51,861 nt of DNA, taken from assembly GCA_964509425.1 (NCBI GenBank), contig CAZDWZ010000024.1:1-51861 (forward strand), read 5' to 3'. The translations under genes and the position numbers were made by a program. The notes below the pieces were generated by a model that worked only from the letters and a program-made list of their open reading frames with translations, ran no database searches and was not told where the DNA came from. This document shows, one piece after another, positions 35,284 through 43,733 of the stretch (the first letter of the stretch is position 1; the number at the start of each line of letters is the position of its first letter). The stretch comes from CAZDWZ01 sp964509425 (GTDB lineage: Bacteria; Bdellovibrionota_C; UBA2361; SZUA-149; CAZDWZ01).

Positions 35284-35370
35284 AGTTCCGGATCCGTCGA
35301 ATATTAAGGTTTGTTTTCTCGAACAAGCGATAGTACAAAGCCGCTCCGATAACGATTCCAGGGAAGGCGT

Positions 35371-35697
35371 ATGGCCGGAGAAAAGCTGAGCACTGAAAAT
35401 CTCGCATTGAATGCGGCAAGACGTCAAAAGCGACTTGCTTATTGGCGCGAGCAATTCCTCATCCCCGGCACGCTGAGTGACGGCGAAAAGTCCCGCCTGG
35501 AAGATATGTTCGGAACCTATCAGCTCCTCATATCGAGATTGATTAAGGCGCAGGCCGGCCAAAAGGCAGGAAACGAAGGCGATGACCTGAACGAAGTCGA
35601 ATCTCGGCTTTCGGCCTTCGATCGGCAGTTTAACGAGATTTTTGGCGCGAAACGGCTCATGACGAGTCAGTTCGGGACCTCAGCGGTAAAGGACTAA
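35371..35697 (+). CDS. Small hypothetical helical protein
   Basis: This is a 108-residue cytosolic protein of unknown family. AGGGAAGG precedes the ATG at 35371. It is charged and predicted to be almost all helical (QKRLAYWREQFLIPG, then ESRLSAFDRQFNEIF), with a Gly-rich turn in the middle, so a helical hairpin or coiled coil is likely. It is divergent from rsmD, with 87 bases between start codons, and is followed by a good intrinsic terminator, which supports real expression. Nothing more can be said of function. Confidence 0.72.
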   Translation: MAGEKLSTENLALNAARRQKRLAYWREQFLIPGTLSDGEKSRLEDMFGTYQLLISRLIKAQAGQKAGNEGDDLNEVESRLSAFDRQFNEIFGAKRLMTSQFGTSAVKD

Positions 35698-35714
35698 GCC
35701 TCCAGGCCGGCCTT

Positions 35715-35750
35715 GCCCGCCGTTACTTTAGCGAAGGCGGGTTGTTTTTT
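35715..35750 (+). terminator. Intrinsic terminator after the small hypothetical gene
   Basis: GCCCGCC at 35715-35721 pairs with GGCGGGT at 35736-35742 across a 14-base loop and is followed by TGTTTTTT. It lies 18 bases after the stop of the 108-residue gene and just before tRNA-Lys. Confidence 0.85.
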
Positions 35751-35781
35751 CCCCCAATCCCATTTATCTTCCCCGTCCCGC

Positions 35782-35854
35782 GAGGCGTTAGCTCAGGCGG
35801 TAGAGCAGCTGCCTTTTAAGCAGCGGGTCGCTGGTTCAAGTCCAGCACGCCTCA
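35782..35854 (+). tRNA. tRNA-Lys (TTT)
   Basis: A full cloverleaf is present on the plus strand. The acceptor stem is GAGGCGT/ACGCCTC, the D arm contains AGCTCAGGCGGTAGAGC, the anticodon stem is GCTGC/GCAGC with loop CTTTTAA (anticodon TTT), and the T arm contains GGTTCAAGTCC. The discriminator is A at 35854 and CCA is not encoded. A T-rich stretch follows directly. Confidence 0.97.
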
Positions 35855-36051
35855 ATTTTTTTCTCAAGTTCCAATCAGGGTCTTATTCCGAGGCCAACTC
35901 CTCTTCTTCCTCCTGTTCGAAATTTCGGCCGGTTCGTTGAACCGCGACTCGACGCTTCGTTCTGGATCGATAGGATGCTGTCTCAATAAACGGCTAGCCT
36001 AAAGTGATTAACGAAACAGTAAGGCTGATTGCGGAGGATGAGCTCAGAGCG

Positions 36052-36468
36052 TCATTTCCACGTCTCTAAAAATTTCTCGGCATCAGTGTTTGCCATTCGA
36101 GAGCTTGCCCAGTTCAAGAATCGGTATACGACTCTACGCTGATCTTCGGTGAAATCTTTCGGTCCATATCGATCCGGTGCAAAAGAAAATACTATCCATT
36201 CGACGAGCCCGCTGTCGCCTCCCTCGTAGGCTCGGCGAAAATATGCCGGAATATAGTAGAGGAACGCTTTCCGCGAGAACAAAGACAAATCTGTGCTCAG
36301 TCGATCAACGGTCTCCGCCGAAAGCTGATCCCAAGGACATCCTTTCAAATTCTCTTGGACGAACTCGCATTGCTCACAATTACAATTGTTGTGAACGAGT
36401 TCTGAAAGCTTCGGCGCTGGGGCTGGAGGGAAAGCCGCGAGCAGCGCCTCGACAAAGCCGCTGGACAT
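36052..36468 (-). CDS. DUF6714-like protein
   Basis: This is a 138-residue cytosolic protein. The core LSLFSRKAFLYYIPAYFRRAYE and the end DFTEDQRRVVYRFLNWASS match what I remember of the DUF6714 family, whose function is not known. A CNCEQCEF motif near residue 30-40 is extra and could bind metal. The ATG at 36468 (MSSGFVEALLAAF) fits the family start; upstream ATG (36489) and TTG (36537) codons are alternatives without a better ribosome site. It follows the small gene at 36556 on the same strand. Such proteins often sit among small immunity-like or accessory genes. Confidence 0.7.
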   Translation of the reverse strand: MSSGFVEALLAAFPPAPAPKLSELVHNNCNCEQCEFVQENLKGCPWDQLSAETVDRLSTDLSLFSRKAFLYYIPAYFRRAYEGGDSGLVEWIVFSFAPDRYGPKDFTEDQRRVVYRFLNWASSRMANTDAEKFLETWK

Positions 36469-36555
36469 CTTTCGTGGTGGTTTTCCCATGGGTTTTTGAA
36501 ACCGTCGAATCAGGCTTGCATAAAGGTCCAAGGTCAATCTTTCTTCATCGATTTG

Positions 36556-36837
36556 TTATGCAGTCTCCTCGGCTCCCGTTTCTAAGTTAAACACATACTT
36601 GCGTCCGTTGAAGTCCGAAACCTTGAAGGTCTGACCAACGATCTCAGCATCCCCCGTGAAGACATCGGCGCCTCCCGCCTGCCACAGGATGTGCCCATCT
36701 CGCGTGAACCGCGTTATCAACAATTCGCCGTGGACCAGGAGGGCACCATGAGTTTGATCGTGAAGCAGCGCAAAACAAGTTGCGTCATCTATCTTCACAG
36801 CAAAGACCAGCTCCAAATTTGAATCTGAAAGGCACAC
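36556..36837 (-). CDS. Small beta-rich protein, possibly with a frameshifted N-terminus
   Basis: This is a 93-residue product from the GTG at 36837. The sequence LVHGELLITRFTRDGHILWQ and the end FKVSDFNGRKYVFNLETG resemble a family of small bacterial beta proteins whose usual members start about 20 residues earlier. In the same frame, the upstream bases encode DDRLYLAISGFVVCLSDSN, which also fits that family, but no start codon precedes it. An ATG at 36891 lies one base out of frame. A frameshift near the 5' end, or an unusual start, is therefore possible. It lies between the MlaC-like gene and the DUF6714-like gene on the same strand. Function is unknown. Confidence 0.6.
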   Translation of the reverse strand: MCLSDSNLELVFAVKIDDATCFALLHDQTHGALLVHGELLITRFTRDGHILWQAGGADVFTGDAEIVGQTFKVSDFNGRKYVFNLETGAEETA

Positions 36838-36898
36838 TACGAATCCGCTGATCGCGAGATAGAGACGATCGTCTGCGGCAAAGTCGGCTCATGGGGGA

Positions 36899-37816
36899 TT
36901 ACTGCTTCCCAAGGATTCGCTCCAGAGCGGCATCCGTGCCATCGCGTTCTATGAGAGCTGGAATCTCATTTCGAAAGTTAGCAACGATACCAACATTTTC
37001 AATAATACAGTCGTAGATCCGCCATTCCCCGCTCTCCTCGCGATTGAAGCGGAAGGCGATGGGAGACGAACTCCCTTCGCCCGGAGGCGAAAGCTCGACG
37101 GCGACAACGGTTCTGTCCTCTTTTTCCTGATTCGCTTTGGCAGATGTCTTCGGGTGGCTGAGATCGTATTTTCTGAGCGCCTTCACCATCGTTCGCACGA
37201 AAAGCCCGCTCAGCGCATCGACGAACTCTGTTTGTTTCGAAGTTGCAATTTTGCCCCACGTTGGTCCCAAAATCGCCTTCGCGATTCGTTGCTGAGAAAT
37301 CACCGTCAACACCACATCTGCGTCGACGGATTCAGACTTGGGAGAATCAGCGGACTTTGCTTGGTGTATCTGACTTAATAACGCGACCACGATCGCTTCG
37401 GGTGATGCGGCCTGAATCGCAACATTCGCATTCTGCGATGCTGGGACTTCCGGTTTCTCCGTAGTCAGTTCATCCAATACCGACAGGATGACAATACGCC
37501 TTGCAGGCTCAAGCTCATTGAGACGGTCGCGAATAGTCGACGGCGGGAGCTTTTGTTGAGACATCGCATCCCGTAGAAGGATGCGAACTTCCGTTCTCGT
37601 TTCTTCGGGATCTCGCTCCTGCAAATCTCGGAGACGCTTCAGCAGAGTCGCTATCACCGAGAGATCGTTTGAGCCCGACAGTTTAGCCGGTGGCTTCTCA
37701 GGAGTAGCAAACGGATTCGGCCCGTCATCTTCCGCTTGATTCTCGACATAAAGATAGAGAGCGACGAAACCGAGAAGGGCGATAAAAACAGACAATCGGT
37801 GAAGAGTTGATTTCAT
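36899..37816 (-). CDS. MlaC-like protein with N-terminal membrane anchor
   Basis: This is a 305-residue envelope protein. Residues 8-23 (LSVFIALLGFVALYLY) are a membrane anchor or uncleaved signal, followed by a proline-containing linker. The last 140 residues match the MlaC/Ttg2D family, the periplasmic carrier that shuttles phospholipid between membranes. The matching parts are ILGPTWGKIATSKQTEFVDALSG, where the family has W..L....Q..F...F, and EWRIYDCIIENVGIVANFRN, where it has W.iyDv...GvSlv..yR. The N-terminal 150 residues are not part of MlaC. The ATG overlaps the stop of the LolA-domain gene by four bases (ATGA), so the two are translationally coupled. No MlaA, D, E or F genes are visible in the window. 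Confidence 0.82.
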   Translation of the reverse strand: MKSTLHRLSVFIALLGFVALYLYVENQAEDDGPNPFATPEKPPAKLSGSNDLSVIATLLKRLRDLQERDPEETRTEVRILLRDAMSQQKLPPSTIRDRLNELEPARRIVILSVLDELTTEKPEVPASQNANVAIQAASPEAIVVALLSQIHQAKSADSPKSESVDADVVLTVISQQRIAKAILGPTWGKIATSKQTEFVDALSGLFVRTMVKALRKYDLSHPKTSAKANQEKEDRTVVAVELSPPGEGSSSPIAFRFNREESGEWRIYDCIIENVGIVANFRNEIPALIERDGTDAALERILGKQ

Positions 37817-39207
37817 GGCATTTTTCTTCGGTCGATCACATCAACGCCGGACGGCACGGTAAAACGAAAATTAACTTCATCGACCGCAACATTATACTGC
37901 ACATCAAAAAAGACTATCGACGTCTCGTTCCCGCCGGCATCGACCATTCTCGCTCCCCGTAGCGCATTCGTGTCGTTTGCAACAAGCAGCGCAAATTCGT
38001 CGAGGTTTGTTTTCTGAGCTCGCGGAACGAGTTTGAGAGCCACTCCAGCGTTCGTGTGGCAGGCGGAGGCGAGGCGGAAACGATCGCTCAGCTTACCAAT
38101 TCCAAAGAGGAAAGAGATTGGAAGATCCGAAGAGAATGCTTGCTCGAAATTGTCGATCGTTACTAATGAGTTCTGCGGCTGATAAAACCAAAAATACTTT
38201 CCATCGGCCACAAAGCGTTGTTTGCTTTTCTCCGGCTCTTCATACCGGTAGTCCATCAGACCCGGTTTTTTAAAGGACACCTTGCCCTTGCTTACCTCGC
38301 GCTGATTCAGACCCACGGCGTAAGAACTCTGGACAAAGCGGCCCTGCAGCGTGTTCATTTTCTCGTAATATTTCTCGACCAGAGGGACGATGCCCTTCTG
38401 TTCCTGCACCGAGAGAGACGAAAGGCAACGGAACTCCGAGCCCGATTCGACAGCTTGGGTTGGAGGTTTGGATTCCTGACGCGGCATCGGGGAGTTATTC
38501 TCTTCGGCCCGGTGTTTCGGCTCGCTGTGCTTTGCCTCTGACGGGACACGAAAGTCTTTCTGCGCGGCTTCCTTGGACGAGGCGATTTCCCTCTCCTGCG
38601 ACAGCGATTGCTGATTGAGGACGGCTACGCGGGGTTCCTCGGTGCGGCCTTCTCCGAGAGCGCCTTCTCTGGAAGTGTCCTTTCCGGAAATGGCGCGAGG
38701 CCGTATGCACTCGCTCGTGAAACTTTTTATTTTACTTCTCTCCAGGACGAAGGAATCGCCTATTTTGGCGTTATTCTTCATTTCATTCCACGTAGACTCG
38801 GTTAGTTGATATGAACTACCCGGGAATCTGTCGAGCTGAGTATCGATGCCGTACTTCCACCGACGACGGGAGTGCTTGAGGTCATCGTAGTCCTCCACTT
38901 CGGGTATCGAAGGTTCGAATAAGATTATTTCATTTCTCTCTTCCCAAAATACCACTGGGTATCCACGCGGCTCATCGATGCAACCGCCTTTCCCTTCCAG
39001 ATTCGAGCAGGAGGGAAGAAGCGGGACGTTGCTTACGAAAAAATGATTCACTTCCGGCGAGGACTCCGTCACCACGAGACATTCCAATACGTATGGCAAT
39101 CGATGATTGAACCAAGGATGCTTACCAGTCGAGATGGAATCTATGGGATTCACAGCCGTGGGGGCACAGCTTGTAAGGAAGAGAAACAACGGAATTATTT
39201 TACGCAT
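37813..39207 (-). CDS. Lipoprotein with C-terminal LolA-like domain
   Basis: This is a 464-residue lipoprotein. The ATG at 39207 gives MRKIIPLFLFLTSCAPTA, a signal peptide with the lipobox LTSC and lipidated C15; a longer frame to 39273 would bury it. Residues 20-190 form an unrecognised domain with several cysteines, and residues 190-260 are a charged linker. From about 265 to the end is a LolA-type lipoprotein-carrier fold: LVEKYYEKMNTLQGRFVQ, GKVSFKKPGLMDYRYEEP, VADGKYFWFYQPQNSLVTID and SFLFGIGKLSDRF. Classical LolA is a free 200-residue periplasmic protein, so a membrane-tethered fusion is unusual. It overlaps the MlaC-like gene by four bases. A joint role in moving lipids or lipoproteins across the periplasm is inference. 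Confidence 0.85.
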   Translation of the reverse strand: MRKIIPLFLFLTSCAPTAVNPIDSISTGKHPWFNHRLPYVLECLVVTESSPEVNHFFVSNVPLLPSCSNLEGKGGCIDEPRGYPVVFWEERNEIILFEPSIPEVEDYDDLKHSRRRWKYGIDTQLDRFPGSSYQLTESTWNEMKNNAKIGDSFVLERSKIKSFTSECIRPRAISGKDTSREGALGEGRTEEPRVAVLNQQSLSQEREIASSKEAAQKDFRVPSEAKHSEPKHRAEENNSPMPRQESKPPTQAVESGSEFRCLSSLSVQEQKGIVPLVEKYYEKMNTLQGRFVQSSYAVGLNQREVSKGKVSFKKPGLMDYRYEEPEKSKQRFVADGKYFWFYQPQNSLVTIDNFEQAFSSDLPISFLFGIGKLSDRFRLASACHTNAGVALKLVPRAQKTNLDEFALLVANDTNALRGARMVDAGGNETSIVFFDVQYNVAVDEVNFRFTVPSGVDVIDRRKMP

Positions 39208-39434
39208 TTGATCACGAACTCTTCGCACATGCAGCACTTCTGCTGGCTTATCAGTATCAAATATATAGCTCAACGCGAACCGCAGAGCACCACGGAACGA
39301 CCATCACTCCTTCCCCGCCTGAGATACCTCTCACACAACGACGGGCCTTCGTTTTTTTACCATTTTACTTCGCCCGCCATCGGAGTTTACAACCGCGAGC
39401 GCTCTTCTCAGGGTCGAAGATGCGACTGGCAGAC

Positions 39435-40382
39435 TCATTTTGATTCCTCTTTTTTCACCGGCACCGCGGCAAGCACGATCGGGAGCTTCCAACGATCGAG
39501 CCTGACCTGATCGAAAAAGTCTTTCCAGGGATCGGTGTTATGGCGGCGTTCGTAGCTTCCCAAAACGCGCTTCGAGAATCCGGGGACCGTGACCATCTGC
39601 GAGGCGAGCGGTCCGCCGTCGAGATTGAGCGCGATGGAAATTCTGAGTGAGGCCGTATCGCGCAGGAAGTGTCCGAGCCGGCGAAGCGAGAAAAACGCCC
39701 GCTGACTGTTTCCAAAGAGAATTCGGCCCTCGAGATCTTTTGCGATGAACGTTCGATTCGCGAGCCACTTCGAATTTCCTTCGGCCCTCACCTCACCCGA
39801 TTCGCTGACGAGCAGTGGATACGACAACATCGCTTCACTCGCTTTCTCTAGGAACGGTTCGTAGGAAGTATGTTCGAGATCGATGATCTCCGCCGCCCCG
39901 CCTCCTAAGAAGACTCCGTGCTCCGCCGAGTACGAAACCGGGCCGTGGCGAACGCCGTCGACCTTGAGTGGAGTTTGAGGCGAATTGCCGTGAACAAAGT
40001 AGCTCCCGTTTACGACGGCAGCAGCATTTAACTCACGCTGCCAATCTTCGACGAGCAAAGGATTCTCGGGGGCGATGCGAACAATAAAGTTGTAGTGCTC
40101 AGGCGACATTCTGACGAGATGGAGAACGTCAACCAACTCTTCTTGAAAATAGACTTCCAGCTCCGCTACCTCGAGGCCCGGCGCCTTCTCCGCCCAGTCA
40201 AGCCGCCCTGCCTTCGGCGCATCCGTCACATCACTGAGCGCGAGATTCATCCATCGGGGTCGAAGATACTCGGGATGAGCAAGCCCGAGCTGATAGACAC
40301 CGTAAGCAAGCGCCGCAACCAACGCCGCGCGAGCTGTTGTTTGATACAAGTGGTGGTACAAGCGCCGGAATCTTGTTCGCAT
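39435..40382 (-). CDS. Phosphodiester glycosidase (NAGPA/DUF2233) family protein
   Basis: This is a 315-residue protein with an N-terminal membrane segment (ARAALVAALAYGVYQLG, residues 17-33), probably an anchor facing the periplasm. The catalytic domain shows the family blocks AAAVVNGSYF near 140, NRTFIAKDLEGRILFG near 210-225, and ALNLDGGPLASQM near 255-267. The last is the strongest signature of phosphodiester glycosidase/NAGPA proteins. GGGAGG precedes the ATG at 40382. Family members hydrolyse sugar-phosphodiester bonds in polysaccharides or modify peptidoglycan; the substrate here is unknown. It lies alone between the LolA-domain gene and sufS, all leftward, with gaps of 227 and 82 bases. 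Confidence 0.88.
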   Translation of the reverse strand: MRTRFRRLYHHLYQTTARAALVAALAYGVYQLGLAHPEYLRPRWMNLALSDVTDAPKAGRLDWAEKAPGLEVAELEVYFQEELVDVLHLVRMSPEHYNFIVRIAPENPLLVEDWQRELNAAAVVNGSYFVHGNSPQTPLKVDGVRHGPVSYSAEHGVFLGGGAAEIIDLEHTSYEPFLEKASEAMLSYPLLVSESGEVRAEGNSKWLANRTFIAKDLEGRILFGNSQRAFFSLRRLGHFLRDTASLRISIALNLDGGPLASQMVTVPGFSKRVLGSYERRHNTDPWKDFFDQVRLDRWKLPIVLAAVPVKKEESK

Positions 40383-40464
40383 ATGTTTTTCCTCCCGATA
40401 ATCCGGAAAGAGTTAGCAAACAAGTTTCAAGAATCTGTGGCGTTTGAGTGAACGAATTATGAAA

Positions 40465-41688
40465 TCAAACGCCGGCGAAGAAGCGAATCGCCTTTTTAAC
40501 GCTCGCGACGGCTCGAGAGACATCTTCCTCGGTGTTGTACATCCCAAAGCTCAGGCGAGTCGTAGATTGCACGCCAAGATGCTCGAGGAGCGGCTGATTA
40601 CAATGATGGCCGGCACGCACGCAAACTCCATCGGCCGCAAGCGCTTGTGCGAGATCATGCGGGTGCACACCGTCGCAAGTAAAAACGAATAGTCCGTGAT
40701 GGGCTTGCTTCGGTCCGAGTATTTTAATCTGCGGTATCGTTTTGAACTCTTCTTCGGCGAAAGCAACGAGACCGTCTTCATGACGCTCGATCGTTTCACC
40801 GCCGATCGCGGACACGTAATCAAGCGCAGCACCCAAACCCACTACCCCGGCAATGTGAGGCGTGCCGGCTTCAAAACGAGCCGGTGGTTCGGCAAACTGC
40901 GTGCCAGAAACGCTGACCTTTCGAATCATATCTCCGCCGGATAAAAACGGCGGCATCATTTGAAGGAGTTCCATCTTCCCGTAGAGGAGGCCGACACCGG
41001 TCGGACCATAAAGTTTGTGGCCGGAGCAAACATAAAAATCGGCATCGAGCGCACGAACGTCGGTCTTCCCGTGAGAAGCCCCCTGGGCACCGTCAACGAT
41101 GACTTTAGCACCCACTTGATGGGCGGCTCGTATTACTTCTCCGAGAGGCGGCTTGATTCCAATTGCATTCGCAAGCTGTGTGACAGCAACGAGCTTGGTC
41201 TTCGCCGAAAGGAGCTTCTTAAATTCCTCGAGTGAGAATCCGGCACCGGCATCCGGAAGGAGGTAACGAATGGATGCGCCCGTCGCTTCGGCCGCAAGCT
41301 GCCAAGGCACAAAATTTGCGTGGTGCTCGAACAGGGTGACAATGATCTCGTCTCCGGGCTTGAGGAATGTTCTTGCCCAAGAGAATGCAACAAGGTTGAT
41401 GCCTTCCGTCGTCCCGTGAGTGAAGACGATCTCTTGCGGTGATGCCGCACCGAGAAAGTTTGCCGCTTTCTCTCTTACCTCGTCATAGATGAGCGTGGCG
41501 CGCTCACTGAGGGAGTACACCCCTCGATGAATATTTGAATATCCATGCGAATAGAACTCGTGCATCGCATCGAGCACAACGCGAGGCTTCTGAGCGGATG
41601 CTCCGGTGTCCAGGTAAACCAGTTTCGGATCATTGAAGATGGGAAAGTCCTTCCGGACTTCTCCGCCGAGTGTGTAAAGAGAATTCAT
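40465..41688 (-). CDS. sufS: Cysteine desulfurase SufS
   Basis: This 407-residue PLP enzyme removes sulfur from L-cysteine for iron-sulfur cluster assembly. It is a type II (SufS/CsdA) member: the PLP lysine is K225 in CSGHKLYGPTGVG, and the persulfide cysteine is C363 in RAGHHCNQP. Other blocks are YLDTGASAQKP near 25-35, THGTTEGINLVA near 90-101, and FEHHANFVPWQ near 120-130. The ATG at 41688 is preferred over the frame start at 41715 because it matches the family and has GGAAC upstream. No other suf genes (B, C, D, U) are adjacent, which is unusual, as SufS is normally in a suf operon. Confidence 0.95.
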   Translation of the reverse strand: MNSLYTLGGEVRKDFPIFNDPKLVYLDTGASAQKPRVVLDAMHEFYSHGYSNIHRGVYSLSERATLIYDEVREKAANFLGAASPQEIVFTHGTTEGINLVAFSWARTFLKPGDEIIVTLFEHHANFVPWQLAAEATGASIRYLLPDAGAGFSLEEFKKLLSAKTKLVAVTQLANAIGIKPPLGEVIRAAHQVGAKVIVDGAQGASHGKTDVRALDADFYVCSGHKLYGPTGVGLLYGKMELLQMMPPFLSGGDMIRKVSVSGTQFAEPPARFEAGTPHIAGVVGLGAALDYVSAIGGETIERHEDGLVAFAEEEFKTIPQIKILGPKQAHHGLFVFTCDGVHPHDLAQALAADGVCVRAGHHCNQPLLEHLGVQSTTRLSFGMYNTEEDVSRAVASVKKAIRFFAGV

Positions 41689-41832
41689 AGAGCTTGTTCC
41701 GCTTGCCGAGACCAAACGTAATGGCGACCGGTATCTGCCGGGTGCGAATCACCTCAATTGCCTAGCAAAAGGAAGCCTCCCTGTCCAACATTCGGCTCGC
41801 GTGGTAAATTCTGAAGGCATCAATAGAACCTT

Positions 41833-43155
41833 GTGAAATCGACCTTTCTTTTATTCCTTAGCCGGCTTCTCACGAAGAGCGGCGACAATGCCTGGCACTT
41901 CGCACTCCCCTTAGCGCTGGTTCATATCTACCCGGACACCCTTCGGCCCGTTTCCCTCTTCTTCTTCACGGTCAGGCTCGGGTTGATGTTCATTCTCCCT
42001 ATTTTTGGACGCGAGCTGGATAAAATCACCAGGTCTCGGGCAATTCTTACAACTATCCTTCCACAGGTGCCAATAACGATTGGACTGACGTGTTTGATCG
42101 CATTTCTCGCGTCCGGTGGAGCGAATCCGGAGAGTGCTTCACCGATCTCGGTGAATCTCGTGTTCATACTTCTCGTCGCGCTCGCAATTCTCAGCCAGGG
42201 GATTTCACATCTGAGCTCGGTGCTCGTCACTGCGGATTTTATTCCACACCTCTTTCACGGCGAGAAACTCACCAGGGCGAACACTGTTCTTCGAAGAATA
42301 GACTTGCTCACGGAGATCTTTGCGCCCCTCATCGCGGGATACGTGTTGTCCTGCTTTCATTGGAGCCCATTTCTCTTCTCCGGATTTTTACTCGTCGCAA
42401 TCTGGAATATGCTTTCCTTTTTGATGGAGTACTTCGTGCTCCGGAGCTTTCTGAAAAGCGGAGAACTTCCCGACAACCGAAACGTTGTCCTTATTCCTGC
42501 GGAATCGAGCGGGGAAAGTGAATCATCAGGAATGCAGCGCTTTTTCGAGTCCTTCAAGCTCTTTTTCAACCAGACCGCGTTTCTTCCCATTCTCGGGCTT
42601 GCAGTCATGCATATCACGGTGCTGAGCGGCCCGAATATTGTGGGTACGTCCTTCTTAAAGGCGGGCTGGAATCTGTCAGAGGCGATCATAGGAATGTTCC
42701 GGGCGACAAGCGCCGTAATGAGCATTTTCGCAACGATGTTTATCGGATCGATTATCCGAAAACATGGACTGGCGAGATCGGCGGCGGCATTCTCGGCGGG
42801 GCAAGCAGTCTTTATCATTCTTGCTGCGTGCGCCTTTGAGTTTGGGAGGGACGCCGCATGGCTCTACCTCGGTTTCATTGTTTTATCTCGCTTTGGCCAT
42901 AGCGGCTTTATCCTCTGCGAAATGCAAATTCGGCAGGAGACCGTGCCGGAGTCACATCTCGGTCTCGTAAACGGGATGGCGCTCTCGATTAATTCACTCG
43001 GCTCGCTTGTCATCTTGCTCCTTGGAACCGTGTTCGGAGATCCGGCGCAGTTCGGGTTTTTGGTTTGGACGTCGGCCGCCGCGATTTTAACCTGCGCATG
43101 CACCTGCCGATACTGGGCCCTCTCCGGAAAGGGAAGGAATTTCCAAAAATCGTAG
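41833..43155 (+). CDS. Ferroportin-family (SLC40) metal exporter
   Basis: This is a 440-residue polytopic membrane protein of the major facilitator superfamily with about 12 helices. It carries ferroportin-specific sequence: LLTKSGDNAWHFALPLALV in the first helix, equivalent to SRWGDRMWHF with the metal-site aspartate, and ANTVLRRIDLLTEIFAPLIAG in the middle, equivalent to the RRIDQLTNILAP block. The protein should export Fe(II), Mn(II) or a similar divalent ion across the inner membrane. A bacterial ferroportin from Bdellovibrio has been characterised, which fits the lineage suggested here. The start is a GTG at 41833 with only a weak ribosome site. The MntR-type regulator gene begins 107 bases downstream on the same strand, suggesting metal-dependent control. 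Confidence 0.87.
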   Translation: MKSTFLLFLSRLLTKSGDNAWHFALPLALVHIYPDTLRPVSLFFFTVRLGLMFILPIFGRELDKITRSRAILTTILPQVPITIGLTCLIAFLASGGANPESASPISVNLVFILLVALAILSQGISHLSSVLVTADFIPHLFHGEKLTRANTVLRRIDLLTEIFAPLIAGYVLSCFHWSPFLFSGFLLVAIWNMLSFLMEYFVLRSFLKSGELPDNRNVVLIPAESSGESESSGMQRFFESFKLFFNQTAFLPILGLAVMHITVLSGPNIVGTSFLKAGWNLSEAIIGMFRATSAVMSIFATMFIGSIIRKHGLARSAAAFSAGQAVFIILAACAFEFGRDAAWLYLGFIVLSRFGHSGFILCEMQIRQETVPESHLGLVNGMALSINSLGSLVILLLGTVFGDPAQFGFLVWTSAAAILTCACTCRYWALSGKGRNFQKS

Positions 43156-43262
43156 TGGAGTAGCCGAACAGCATCATTGGAGGTATGACTGAGCCGTGCC
43201 GGACTCTGATAAATCGGCCATAACAAGAGCGGTCTTCACATACTCAAGGAGCTGAAACTCGC

Positions 43263-43733
43263 GTGACAAAGGAAAGCGTATCTGTGGCGAAAAGGCGAGC
43301 CAACGAACGGCGCGCTGACGCCGAGCGATATCAGAAAACGCGTGAAGCTCATCACACCGAGACCGCCGAAGACTATGTTGAGATAATAGCGGAGCTCATC
43401 GAAGAAAACGGGGAGGCCCGAGTAGTGGCCCTGGCAAGGCGGCTCGGGGTTAGCCATGTCACCGTCAATCGGGCGATTGGACGGCTGAGAAAGTCCGGAT
43501 TAGTCACGGCGGAACCATATCAATCCATAAAACTTACGAAGACGGGCCAGGCGCTTGCAAAGTCCTGCAAGTCACGACACGAGATTGTGGTTAAATTTCT
43601 TCGGGCGCTTGGTGTTCCGGCGGATATAGCTGACATCGACGCCGAAGGAATTGAGCATCACGTCAGCAAGCAAACCTTGAACGCCTTTTCGAGATTTATC
43701 AAAAGCTCCAGTGCTCCAAAGTCCTATGGATGA
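43263..43733 (+). CDS. mntR: Manganese-responsive regulator MntR (DtxR family)
   Basis: This is a 156-residue repressor of the proteobacterial MntR type, in which Mn(II) binding promotes DNA binding. The N-terminal lead EAHHTETAEDYVEIIAELIE is characteristic. The winged helix follows, with RRLGVSHVTVNRAIGRL as its recognition unit. The C-terminal dimerisation and metal part contains AEIDAEGIEHHVS-type residues (here ADIDAEGIEHHVS, E and both H metal ligands). The start is a GTG at 43263 behind AAGGAG with an 11-base spacing. It overlaps the next membrane-protein gene by eight bases. Likely targets are the ferroportin gene upstream and perhaps terC at 46632, but I did not find a convincing operator palindrome. 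Confidence 0.92.
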   Translation: MTKESVSVAKRRANERRADAERYQKTREAHHTETAEDYVEIIAELIEENGEARVVALARRLGVSHVTVNRAIGRLRKSGLVTAEPYQSIKLTKTGQALAKSCKSRHEIVVKFLRALGVPADIADIDAEGIEHHVSKQTLNAFSRFIKSSSAPKSYG

